Below, piece after piece: positions 1 to 10,309 of a stretch of DNA of 64,000 bases. The notes beneath the pieces are model-generated. The model saw only the letters and a program-made list of their open reading frames with translations. It was not told where the DNA came from and searched no databases. This stretch comes from Paracentrotus lividus. Lineage: Eukaryota > Echinodermata > Echinoidea > Camarodonta > Echinidae. A program made the position numbers and the translations under genes. Every line of letters starts with the position of its first letter. Positions within the stretch are counted from its first letter, which is position 1. Location: assembly GCA_940671915.1 (NCBI GenBank), contig CALNVZ010002974.1, positions 22,171,710 through 22,235,709 on the forward strand, in the 5' to 3' direction.

Positions 1-530
1 ATACTCATGTTTATATAGTTAAAAATAGATTAATGATTTTTTCGCTCTTTATGGATTTGTGTTAAGCACGAAATATACAGGATACTGATGCTTATATAGC
101 TAAAGAATGATCAATTTATGCATTCGGAAAAAGCAAGAAATATACGGGATACTGATGTTTATATAGCTAAATAGAGATCTATGATTATTCGTTCTTTGTG
201 GATTCGGATAAAACAAGAAATATACGGGATGCTCATGTTTGTATAGTTAAAGAGAGATCAATGATTTTTCGTTCTTTATGGATTTGGATAAAGCAAAGAA
301 TTAGGGGGAGTGATGTTTATATAGCTAAAGAGAGATCAATGATTATTCGTTCTTTTGGATTCGGAAAAACAAGAAATATACGGGATACTGATGTTTATAG
401 TTAAAGAGAGATAACTAAATATCGTTTCTTTATGGATTTGGATAAAACAAGAAATACACGGGATAAGGATGTTCGGTCTTTAAGATACGGGATACTGATG
501 TTTATATAGGTAAAATGGATATCAGTGATT
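1..530. repeat. Tandem array, ~78 bp unit
   Basis: About seven degenerate copies of a unit containing 'gatactgatgtttatatag', then 'agagatcaatgatt' and 'cgttctttatggatt'. Copies of the core start near 81, 148, 228, 307, 384 and 490, a spacing of 67-80 bp. The array begins before the window edge. Short reading frames inside it are repeat artefacts. No gene signal is seen. Confidence 0.85.
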
Positions 531-559
531 TTGCATCTCTATGGTAATTCGGAATAACA

Positions 560-1625
560 TATAATAAATATATATAATAGTAGAAGCGTAATACCATAAT
601 GAAGAGTTTTACTCTAATGGCTATAAAGGTAACACTTAGGGTTCGTAGGTTCGTAGGATCGTAGGACATATACCCAAAGGGAGAGATGACATCATAAAGG
701 TTTAAACAGAGGGTTCGTAGATAGTAAGGATCGTAGGACATAATTATACCACAGGAGAGATGACAATATACACAGGGTTCGTAGGATAGTAGGATCGTAG
801 GACCTATACCCACAGGGAGAGATGACAATGTACACATATAAAGGTTAACAAAGGGTTTCGTAGGATAGTAGGATACGTAGGAACCTATACCACAGGGAGA
901 GATGACACTATACACATATAAGGTAACAAAAGGGTTTCGTAGGATTAGTAGGATCGTAGGACCTATCCCACAGGGAGGAGATGACAATATACACATATAA
1001 AGGTTAACAAAAGGGTTCGTAGGATGTAGGATCGTAGGACCTATACCCACAGGGAGAGATGACAATAATACACATATAAAGGTTAACAAAAAGGGTTCGT
1101 AGGATGTAAGGATCGTGGACCTACCCACTGGAGAGAATGAACAATATAAAGGTTAAAAAGAGGGTTAGTAGGATAGTAGGATCGTAGGACATATACCTAA
1201 GGGAGAGTGAACAATATAATGTTAAATAGAGGGTTCGTAGGATAGTAGGATCGTAGGACCTATCCCACAAGGTAGAGATGACATATACACAATATAAAGG
1301 TTAACAAAGGGTTCGTAGGATAGTAGGATCGTAGGACATATAATACCCACTAGGAGAGATGACAATATAAAGGTTAAAAAGAGGGTTAGTAGGATAGTAG
1401 GATCGTAGGACATATACCTTAAGGGAGAGATGACAATATAAAGGTTAAATAGAGTTTTCGTAGGATGTAGGATCGTAAGACCTATACCCACAGAGAGAGA
1501 GAGAGAGAGAGAGATATGACATTATAAAGTTAAAAAGAGGGTTCGTGGGACATACACCACAAAGGGAGAGATGACAATATAAGTTATACTGTTAACAGGA
1601 TACTCTGACGGGATGACATTGAGAG
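560..1625. repeat. Second tandem array, ~80 bp unit
   Basis: Roughly thirteen degenerate copies of a unit that runs 'ggttaacaaagggttcg', 'taggatagtaggatcgtagg', 'cctatacccacagggagaga' and 'tgacaatatacacatataa'. Unit length drifts through small indels. The 208-codon minus-strand reading frame at 502-1128 lies inside the array, has a repetitive translation and is rejected as a gene. A GA dinucleotide run sits at 1492-1514. Confidence 0.85.
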
Positions 1626-2579
1626 AGAATATAAGTTAGTATAGATACCACTGTTTTTGTTTCAACTTGTTTTTCAAAATTGGCGATCTTAGCAGAGCTT
1701 CCGATCCCATATCAATTGCGCCCTCTCGCGTTATGATCTTACACAATAACTTCATTGGAGTAGATATATGTTTATACGTGCGTTTAGTAGAGAGAAGTAA
1801 GTACACGGAAATCATTTAAAAACATTTAAATTCAACGTCCGTAGGATAGTAGGACAACCTACGGACCTACATCAAAGTGGAGGGGTATTCTGCAGTTGCT
1901 CCAAAATGATAAATATAGAATAAAGAGAAGAAAAGCGTTTACAGATCAAGGATTTGGCAGTAAAGATCCTACGAGTTCGTATCGTATTTTTCGCGTGACG
2001 TTTATCGCCACCCAGAGTCGAGTACACGCACACAAAATTACATTCCTTCTTATGCAAATACATTTATCAGGAATTAAGGTACGGTGGCGATAGGCCTATA
2101 TATATTCATGAGCAAAATAGCCAATCACAGAAACGGGATAAATGGTCGAGTCCAAATTGAAAAAGGTGTATAGCAGAAATTGGAAGTGTAGCAGGGTAGC
2201 AGGTAATGGAAACACCCCCTTCCAATATAGCGATGGAGACCTTAGCAATTTCTATTTACAGGCTCATCGTCCATTGCTTTATAAACCAAATAAATATTCC
2301 AAGACAAGATATCGTGTTCTTATGTGTTTAATATACATGCAGAGTTTCTACTCGGATTACAAATAGTTGGCGTCAATATATGAAGCTCTAATTAGAAGCA
2401 ATAAAAGATAACATCGATAGAAATAGTGATAACAATGATGAGTTTCAGATCTAAAATTTACTGTTTCAAAATTACTGCAATTTAGTAGCAATGAAGTGTA
2501 CTGTTGTATGAACTTACCTTTACTGAATACGTATTGAGAAGTTCAAGATTCCGCAACATAATGATATAAATCGTATCAC
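1626..2579. other. Unannotated stretch beside the arrays
   Basis: No convincing exon or RNA gene is visible. A stray piece of the ~80 bp repeat, containing 'gtaggatagtagga', occurs near 1840. Two short overlapping open frames (1896-2093 and 2142-2366, plus) have no recognisable similarity and no supporting splice pattern. Confidence 0.5.
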
Positions 2580-2739
2580 GACATCTCCCCCGGAGGACAA
2601 CTCCCCCGGGGACAATTCCCGGAGGATAGTTCCCCCGGAGGACATAGGGTTAGGGTAAGGGTTAGGGTTAGGGTTGTCCTCCGGGGGAGCTGTCCTCCGG
2701 GAATTGTCCCCGGGGGAGTTGTCCTCCGGGGGAGATGTC
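2580..2739. repeat. Foldback element with telomere-like core
   Basis: Arms 2580-2644 and 2675-2739 are reverse complements over 65 bp with only two mismatches. Each arm is itself made of repeated 'gtcctccgggggag' blocks. The ~30 bp between them is 'gggttaggg' repeated, i.e. TTAGGG-type telomeric sequence. Related hairpins with CCCTAA-like interiors occur at 21979-22103 and 29969-30345. Confidence 0.9.
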
Positions 2740-3488
2740 CTAGAACCGATATAAATACATTATCGTGAACTGGAGTTCGTAAACTCGAATGCTTCATGCA
2801 TCTTTGTAAAACGGTATTATAACCCCTAGTTGAACATAATTATTCACAATATGTATCAGGTTCCAAAAATAAAAATTTCTTTAATATTTTGATTACAGTA
2901 TTTATAGCAAAGTGCACCAACTGGAATTTCGCACATGTTTAAATCAATGTTTGCGCAGGGATGTAATACTATGGAAATTCCCCCCCCCCCCATTTTTTAT
3001 TCCTTATCCCCTTCAAAATATATGTTGTTTGCTGTTTACAGTTGAAATCTCTTTCACAGGGGGCGCTCTTTTGAAGGAGTATAACAAGTAATTCAACTGA
3101 TTTTCGATTTTACCTAGTTTACCAGTCTTCATCATTTCATGATATGTTATAGAATTTAGAATGTTTATGGTTATATAATACTTTGTTTATTCTCACCGTA
3201 CCATTTCCAAAAAACAAAACAAAAAACATTCCTCAAAGTTAATGTTAATGCAAATATCAATTATTTATATAGAACGGAGAGTTGTACAAAAAAGCTATGG
3301 CAATTCGAGTTATAGTGACATGATACAAAAGACAAGAATAAGAGAAAGGCACTTACCTAAATCTCTCTCTAATATCACAAAAATATACTGTTCAAAGAGT
3401 TGTTTTAATTTACACCAATATGGTCCAAATATTATGCACTCTTAGACATTTTAGAACCTTTCTTTGTCCCGTATTTGGACCCTTCCAG
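2740..3488. other. Intergenic or 3'-flanking stretch
   Basis: No coding signal. It lies downstream of the minus-strand SH3 gene. On the minus strand there are possible poly(A) signals: AATAAA read from 3191-3186 and a variant ATTAAA read from about 3409-3404. Either could end the SH3-gene transcript, but nothing decides between them. Confidence 0.35.
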
Positions 3489-3724
3489 AGAAACAGAAAA
3501 GGGTTCTAAAGAATCCTTTGTACCGTTTGTGGTTCTACAGGGAACCAGGTTGTTCATTATTCATTAGACAACCTATTGGGTTCTTGATGGTGCAAAGAAC
3601 CCAATACAAAATTTGCAGGGTTATTCACACCATCAAGAACCTATAGGTTGTATAAAGAACCTTGAAGGGTTCCTTGTACAACCAAATCGGTTATAAAGGA
3701 CTGTTTAGACCCTTTTCTGTTTCT
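3489..3724. repeat. Foldback (MITE-like) element just past the SH3-gene stop
   Basis: The ends 'agaaacagaaaaggg' (3489) and 'cccttttctgtttct' (3724) are inverted repeats. Inner arms near 3567-3590 ('caacctattgggttcttga') and 3629-3652 also pair. It begins about 65 bp beyond the stop codon of the minus-strand gene, so it probably lies in that gene's 3' UTR. Confidence 0.8.
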
Positions 3725-3791
3725 TTCAAGAACCTTCAGAGTGTTCTACTCATTGTCAAACCATGTCGAATGTGGAGAGGATATAAAGACA

Positions 3792-4010
3792 TCAAACTTG
3801 ATCAACCTGAAACTCTAAAGGACGAGCAGCAAAGGCTGGAAGATAACCGAATTGATCACTCCGTGGAACGTAGACCCACATCCAGTCGTTTTCTCGTTGC
3901 ATGGCTGAGTTTACAACCACAATCTCACCACGTTGTGTCTCGATTTCGTCCACTTCTCCTGGGGTATAAGGCTGTGTGGTGACGTACACTTCTATCACAC
4001 TCTGTGACGT
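3792..4010 (-). CDS. Last coding exon of the SH3 gene: SH3 domain
   Basis: The acceptor 'tatatttcaacag' precedes phase-0 coding sequence of 72 residues and a stop. SH3 landmarks seen: the acidic RT-loop segment (GEVDEIETQRGE), the tryptophan pair of the ligand groove (NDWMW) and the GYLPA stretch, where a proline sits at the usual 3-10 helix position. The usual ALYDY motif is replaced by VYVTTQPY, so the binding surface may be atypical. Confidence 0.8.
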   Translation of the reverse strand, partial: TSQSVIEVYVTTQPYTPGEVDEIETQRGEIVVVNSAMQRENDWMWVYVPRSDQFGYLPAFAARPLEFQVDQV

Positions 4011-7000
4011 CTGTTGAAATATAACATAATTAAAAAATCAAACTCTTAGATATTCTTCGAATGTTTAATGTTTTAGTTGTGGTAGAACGATTAGCAGCGG
4101 AAGGGTTCACGGTGCATGCACTAAGTGCTCTTTCTTCAGATTATGATATATGGATGGTCCTGAAAAAGGACCTACTCACTCTCGGTGTTTTGGTGAGCAT
4201 GTTCTCGTCTTCGGCAGAATGGAGAACTCTTGTATCATCATGATCATATCACTTTTTAATCTAGTCCGTTAACAATGGTTTTCTGAGACCTTCTTGACGA
4301 AGTAGCTAATCCTTCATTGACATCATTCACAAGAAGTATTTGTTAATTTAAAATATCAAAGATAAAACCAAACAATCTTGTGCTGATATACTGATACTTC
4401 CAATCAATAAGACATTAAAAATGGCTTTTCACTGGAGTTTGAAAACTGATAACAAATAACTAATAAATACCATTCTTCGCAACACTGAACCAAGAATAAG
4501 AATGTTTCGCCATACAGACAATGTGACAGTACATGATGAACCAAGTAAAAAGAATCAAACATCTGCCAGTAGCGGACGCAGCATCAGCTCTGATAAAGGA
4601 TTATGTTGGCCTATGCCCAGGCATTGGGCGGAATAAATCTTCTGTCAGAGCTGACGCTGGATACGCGTCTATCTGCAACATGGTAATTAGAGTATGATCT
4701 TCACCCAGAAGGAAACAAGAGTTGGAAACTACTCACCGATCTGCGGTCCGGATTTTTGGTAAGCGAATAATAAGTGGAAGGGATACGACGAATGGAACTT
4801 TGATTGACCTCTGTCCGTGTAGTTCTTCGGTCCATAGGGGGGTTTGTTGCCTGTTTACCACCTGTCATAATAAATGGAGTATGATAGACAAAAATCATTG
4901 ATTTCTTACAAATTTGCTTTTGAAACAAATTTACAAATATGATATTAATGGAGTCAAAGAGTGTTCATGAGTTCTTATTATACCGATCTTACAAATGCAG
5001 TCAAGGAGTTTTCTTGAGTTCTTATTATACTGGTGGTAATTTGAAACAGTAAAAACTTTACGGATCAAAATCAAAGGAATTAACACTATTAAATACCTTG
5101 GTTCTTTTTCCTGGCTCCTTTGATCCACTGAACCCCGGAGTTAGTATGTGGACTTCCATCCTTCGATCCTGATTGAGACGGCTTCTGGTTGGGTAGCTGA
5201 CTGGTAGACGTGTGGATGTGGCCACCTACGTAACAAGTGGATCGGTGTCTCTGAGCAATTCTCTCTGAGGTTTTATTCCAGTCTTCAATTATTTTCTGTA
5301 CCCGAGACGTCTCATCGCCGCTTCGTGGGACTCTAGGCAACTCAGACGCATTGGTCTTCCTCTCATCCTGTTGATTTGAGGGTGGCTCAGGTTTGTCTTG
5401 GTCCACCAGTGCCTTCAAGACTTCGTCTCCTTCAACGGTTCTTCGGATTTTCCGATTCTGTTTCTGAGAAAGGTTGGCCTCGAGTTCACGCACATTGGTA
5501 GTTGAGCGACATTGCTCCGTCTTCTGGAGACTGCGACCATTCAGTGTCGCCGGTGCTGGCAGGGACCGTCGGGAATCTATCTGGGATGATTTAGGTTTGA
5601 ATTCGGAGTGTCCTTTTGAAGACCGTGGTTTCGCGGATACATCCTTCTCTTCTTTTGAACTTTCTTCGGCGCTGTTTGTTCTCACGATTCTAGCTTTTCT
5701 GATCGCATTATCCACAAAACACGGTGTTTCTACCAGTCTCTTGGTGTCTGAAACTATAGGAACGTGTTCTTTTCCTTTGTCCGACACGCGCCGATTGTGA
5801 CTCGTAACTTCGCCATTCATGCCAACCTTTAAATCGTAATTTCTATCACTTCTCTCCGTGTGTCTCAGTTTTTTCTCTTGATTTGTCCCGGATGAGGCAT
5901 GTTGAGCTGTTTTGTTTTTAGCACCTCCAAACAAAATGGCGGCACATTCGTCACCTTCAGTCGAATGACTTTCAGCAGTGCTCTCCCAAGAGGATGTACT
6001 GGACAAGGCTTCCTTCTTATGTGCACCGTCTTCTTTAGTGGTTTCTTTTTTCCCCACCGTGTACTTTTTCAGGCCACCTTGTACACTTTGATTGTTGTGT
6101 GATGTCACGTGTTTAATCCGAGGCGAAGGAATGATAGATTGTAGTATGTCAGGTCTTTGACCCTGATCCGTCTTTGGTCTGTTTTGTGAAAGTCTAACGT
6201 TTCGCTCAGCAGTAGGCTTAACGGATGGAGAAAATTTTGATGGGCCATCTCTCTCCACTGATCTCAACATTCTCTGTAAAGTCTTGGGGTTTATGGATCC
6301 ATTTGACCAGACATTTTCGTAATCGTGAATACTTTCATTCATCTCCTCCGAGTCATTTTGGGATGGACTGTTGGTCATTATACCAGCGATATAGTCCAAA
6401 TTAACATAGGTATGTTCGTTAGGTTTGTCCAAAGCGTTTACCAAACTCTCCCGCGAAGATGAAGGTTTGACTTTACGAATGTTTGACGTTCGACGATGTC
6501 GCCTAGAGCGTCTTTCTCTCACTGATACGCGTTTGGGAATCTTGTAGAACGCACTCTGATTGGTCGTTTTCGAGGTACCTTTTTGCGCAGGGGAATTACC
6601 GGTATTCGTCAAATCCCCCAGTATTGATCTCTGCTTTTGCGATCGAAGTTGAACCATTTGGTCAGTAGATTTCACATAGTTTTTATTTACATGATCGTTG
6701 TCAATGGACGTCTGGTTGTTCGCGTCGGTAACTGTTCGATTGCGGGCGCCAAAGGAACCGTCATGTGAGCGTGTTTGTTCATTGATCTGGAGACTGTGTA
6801 GACTGATGAGATCAATTTGATCAAAGTCGACTTCATCAAGGGTTGGAAGACAGCGCCTCTGTCTCACCCATGATGGGATAGTACTGCCCCAACCCTTGTT
6901 CTCTTGCAATCCCGACTGATTAGGCAACGATGCGTTGGTGGTGTCCAGCACTCTTGATCTGTTTGCAGTACATCCTGGTGAACTGGTTGTGAGATGAGAG

Positions 7001-9976
7001 AACTTGACACTCATGAAGGTTTCCTCAAAGAAGACAATGGAAGCAAGCGTTCCATCTGGGTTTAGTGTGTCATTGTGATGACTTTGTTCTGTTCGCATTG
7101 GATGCAGTATGTCCGGATGTTCTGATGAATTATGGGTGTCCAACTCAACATCTTTTACGACATCTATTAAATAACAAGGGGAGATCTTAATCAATTGGCA
7201 CTTTCATTGTAATTAGGATATACCCTTTTTAAAATATATAAATATGCCTATTTTATAATATATTCACAGATCTGTAAAATTTGACATAGTATTTTGAATC
7301 AAGTTTGCATATATTATAGTTGTTGATATGTCGGACAAACAACATGCTTACCCGAGGTAGCAACAACTAAAGTATGCAAACCAGATTTAAAATATAGTTC
7401 ATCCTTTAATAACAATTTGTTTGAATAAGTATATACCTATATTATAGGAAAACTGTCGACAAATTTCTTATCCTGTGCGGAGAAAAATCCAAGAAAAAAA
7501 AAACAAACAGGAAAATGTTGCCCCACGAAACGAGCTAATGCGTCTGGGTCTACTTGACTCGTGTCGCCGCTACATCAGTATAGGCCACTCGGTCTATTTC
7601 TTTCCAATTTGGTATTACAATAATGGAATAATGATGAAATATATATTATACCTTGTCCAATGAAGACATTTCCATCAGTGTAGTAGTCTGTAGGAGATCG
7701 AATGTCGGCTAGTTTCTTATCCTGCGCTGAAGATGATGTCGTGGTAGATGATGCAAAATTCACTTTCTTCTCTGGACCCAGATACACCCCTCCTGTACTT
7801 CCAGGTGACATCGAGAGGCCAACATCTTCTACTTGTTTCTGAGTGAACGTTCCCCTTGCGTTAACAGGTCGAGAACCTGAAGTTGAATGACGTGATTTTG
7901 ACCTTTGACCTCCTGGGAATTCAAAAATAAAAGCAGTAAATGTAAGAGAGTTTTTTATTCAAAATCAATTTTACTTTCATTGGTTTTCAATTAAGCACTT
8001 CGATCTTTTTCAGACAACAAACTTGTAGAATTGCTGTATTTTTGCTGATGAAATTCATACTGCACGAAGAGGTCGTTAAAATAAGTCTGATAAGTCGATA
8101 TGGTTGAACGACCTTTCACTGAAAACATTACCAGTTTTCAACTCGTATTTCCAACATCATTTACAAAATGTTTTTATTCATTGGACAAAATTGATGGACA
8201 AGATTGGATAAGAGTGATGCAAAACACAGTACTATACTGACAGAGAAGTTTCAGCGTGGTTGCACCAACCTTGTGCAACAACTTACCTTTCGGGATGCTG
8301 CTGCACTTCAATCTTTCAAGAGTCTTCTCAAAACCTACTTTTTTTTTCTTCGCCTTAGATTTAAATAGTTCAATTCCTAGTACTATGCTCTGTATGTCAT
8401 GACTAGCCGAATACATTTTTTAAAATGAATTATTTGTATATAACATTGTACAACCAACATGTACTTTTACTTGGGTTTTAAAATAATCTTTGAACAATAC
8501 AATTTTAATAAACTTTATTAAAATTTTATTATTCACTGTTAACATTTATTTTGTTAGCACTTTGCTATCTTTTATAATGACTTCTAGACAGTGTATGTAT
8601 GTAAGTTTCTTTTTCAAAGTTTGATATAATGTAGTGTTTGATAATTGCATTGTTTAGTTGCTAAGTATAAACCAAATTGTCTATTGTACAGTAGGCCTAG
8701 TACTAACGATTATTTCAATTTAACAAGTTAAGCGCATAGAGACGTATTTGAATGCATCATGACTTGTGCTTTATAAGAAGTTCATATTATTATTATTATT
8801 ATTATTATTATTATGTAGCGTTTTGTTGCTTGATTTTCCAGTCGCGAGCAAATCGCCAATTCGTCGCCTCGACTTGCTCGCGACGATTCTTCGACTACAG
8901 ATACTATCATTGCTATTGAGATGGACCTTTTACTTTTTATTAAAGAGGATTGGGAAACCCAAAACAAGATTATGCGCTCGGTTGACTCTCTTTAAAAGTG
9001 TCATTAAAGTGTGTTTTAATCTTTCAATAATCCCCTTTCGACGGATACAATACAACTAGTCCAGTCCACTGTCAAAAGGGTGCTAGCTTATCTTCATCTT
9101 ATAGGTTAAAAAAAAAACCTGTTGGAATTATATTCCTTATACCGTAGTCACACCGGTAAGACCGACTCCAAACTGACACCAAACCGATCAAAATAATACA
9201 TTACCACGAATGGCAAGCTAGTGGTCGGTTTGGAGTCGGGCTCGCCAGTCTGACTACGGTATCAAGGTGATTGAAATGAATCCGGATCGTTTGAAAGAGG
9301 AGTAATAAACGACGCAATTTTAGAAGAGAATTAACACATTTTGAGCATCCTAATTTCAACAAAATCTGACCAATTTTGTAATTGTAATACACCTTCCAGT
9401 CGAGTAGAACTTATCAAAATACCAGCATAAGCGTAAAAAGGGGTACAAATATTTTTTTTTGTAAATGATAGTTTAGTTGATACCGATTCAAAATCATTTG
9501 GTTGCCACTTTTGACACCCTTGAGCATTATAGGGAAGGGGGCTAATTTAGCCCAGCCCCTAACCCTATGGTGTTGCCCTGAAATAAAAAAAAAATTAAAA
9601 AAATCTGTCACGCTTAACGCACATTTTAAGACCCTATTTGCAAAAAATTGGTGGTACAGTATCTGTTGTAGAGATATAGCACATTGTCGTCGAGTAGAAC
9701 TTATCTAAATATCAGCATAATTTAAAAAAAAATATAGGGTATACAAATGCAATTTGTTTCCTGTACATGATAGTTGAGGTACTCTTGAGATTTTTTTTTA
9801 AATTTACCTTTTAATGAGTTGCATTACCAACGATTTGATTTTTTATTTATATCGTTAATAATATAAAGCATTCATCGATCTTCTCTCATTATTTTATGAT
9901 GTCATAATCACATACCATGTCTGGAATGTTTTCCAAGCCTCCAAAGAGAGCCAGCACCAGGACACAAAATAGGCAT
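3792..9976 (-). CDS. Uncharacterised scaffold protein with C-terminal SH3 domain
   Basis: Spliced coding region on the minus strand: 9976-9916, 7912-7652, 7163-5097, 4861-4737, 4010-3792. Every junction is GT-AG and the phases (1, 1, 1, 0) agree, giving 911 codons including the stop (910 residues). Residues 1-838 are rich in Ser, Asn, Gln, Lys and Arg and look disordered, with an Arg-rich cluster around 318-332. Two motifs, YVNL (~360) and YENV (~389), fit the YxN pattern that Grb2-type SH2 domains bind when phosphorylated. Residues ~845-905 form an SH3 fold (ExDEI...GE, NDWMWVYV, GYLPAF). By inference it is a signalling or cytoskeletal adaptor. I do not recognise a named orthologue. The first coding exon is the least certain; the other four are solid. 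Confidence 0.75.
4572..4667. repeat. Short imperfect inverted repeat in SH3-gene intron
   Basis: 'gcagcatcagctctgataa' near 4580 pairs imperfectly with 'ctgtcagagctgacgctgg' near 4640. It is intronic, between the exons at 4861-4737 and 4010-3792, and is probably a degraded foldback element. Confidence 0.45.
4737..4861 (-). CDS. Penultimate coding exon of the SH3 gene
   Basis: Acceptor 'attatgacag', donor 'cg|gtgagt'. It adds 41 full codons plus two leading bases that complete a Gly codon begun at 5097. The translation is basic and Ser/Thr/Pro-rich (TNPPMDRRTTRTEVNQSS) with no domain. Its incoming phase 1 and outgoing phase 0 match the flanking exons exactly, which is the main support. Confidence 0.75.
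5097..7163 (-). CDS. Large central exon of the SH3 gene
   Basis: A 2,067 bp exon with 688 uninterrupted full codons, which is far longer than expected by chance in this AT-rich DNA. Acceptor 'gttatttaatag'; donor 'aaccaag|gtattt'. The translation is low in hydrophobics and has no transmembrane segment or known catalytic motif. It includes the basic cluster, the YVNL and YENV motifs and the segment PSWVRQRRCLPTLDEVDFDQ. A shorter plus-strand frame at 5474-5800 is its shadow. Confidence 0.85.
7652..7912 (-). CDS. Second coding exon of the SH3 gene
   Basis: Acceptor 'tttgaattcccag'; donor 'ggacaag|gtataa'. It carries 86 full codons, entered in phase 1 and left in phase 1, joining to the large exon through a split Asp codon. 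The translation is Ser/Gly/Thr-rich (SPGSTGGVYLGPEKKVNFAS) with no known domain. Confidence 0.75.
8180..8815 (+). mobile_element. 3' end of a CR1/L2-like LINE (decayed)
   Basis: The plus-strand translation near 8300-8350 reads RDAAALQSFKSLLKTYFF, which matches the conserved C-terminal tail of LINE reverse-transcriptase proteins. Downstream is a terminal segment with 'gcgcatagagacgtatttga' and 'ctttataagaagttcat', then (ATT)n at 8787-8814. The same tail without the coding part recurs at 43388-43465. It lies in the first coding intron of the SH3 gene, in the opposite orientation. Confidence 0.65.
9139..9261. mobile_element. Short MITE with TACCGTAGTC ends
   Basis: Terminal inverted repeats 'taccgtagtcaca' and 'tctgactacggta', with inner 'gaccgactccaaac' pairing with 'ggtttggagtcgg'. 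Total ~123 bp. A diverged copy in the other orientation is at 52561-52673 and shares the middle 'accactagcttcccattc'. Confidence 0.75.
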
Positions 9977-10034
9977 CTTAATCACATGACAATTCCACTC
10001 CGAGAAAACGAGTTATTGTGAGAATAATGCATTC
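9916..10034 (-). CDS. Probable first coding exon of the SH3 gene, with a short upstream ORF
   Basis: A strong acceptor ('ttgttgttttcttccag', AG at 10036-10035) and donor ('acatg|gtatgt') bound a 119 bp exon. The ATG at 9976 opens a frame (MPILCPGAGSLWRLGKHSRH) that leaves in phase 1, exactly as the 7912-7652 exon requires. There is a stop in that frame upstream within the exon. An earlier ATG at 10032 opens a separate upstream ORF of 16 codons plus stop, which could lower translation. The residues resemble nothing known, so the assignment rests on splice sites and phase alone. Confidence 0.5.
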
Positions 10035-10171
10035 CTGGAAGAAAACAACAAGGTGAATAATAATATATCTATAAAAAAAAGTAATATACTTCAGTAACGA
10101 TAAGTATGAAATTAGTGATGATTAGCACAGTGCACACATTGAACTCATGCGAAACAGAATAGTGAATGTGT

Positions 10172-10309
10172 CTACACTATAAAAAAAAAAAATGGTGCAG
10201 GGGTAAATTACCCTTTAGGGGACGAGGAGTTTTTGAAAAGGGTGGAGAAGACACTCCTCGGCCATTTTCCATCCTTTTTACCCGCCTCACCCTTTGTGTT
10301 TTTAGAGTG
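10172..10309. mobile_element. ~138 bp MITE
   Basis: Ends 'acactataaaaaa' and 'tttttagagtgt' are inverted repeats, and the interior 'ggggtaaattacccttt' pairs imperfectly with 'tttttacccgcctcaccc'. Non-coding. It lies upstream of the first assigned coding exon of the SH3 gene. Confidence 0.65.

Noticed and set aside
502-1128. 208-codon minus-strand reading frame
   Set aside because: It lies in the ~80 bp tandem array; its translation repeats 'GIGPTILLSYEPF'-like units and follows the DNA repeat.
8174-8416. 80-codon minus-strand frame as an SH3-gene exon
   Set aside because: The opposite strand encodes a LINE reverse-transcriptase tail; the minus-strand frame is its shadow.
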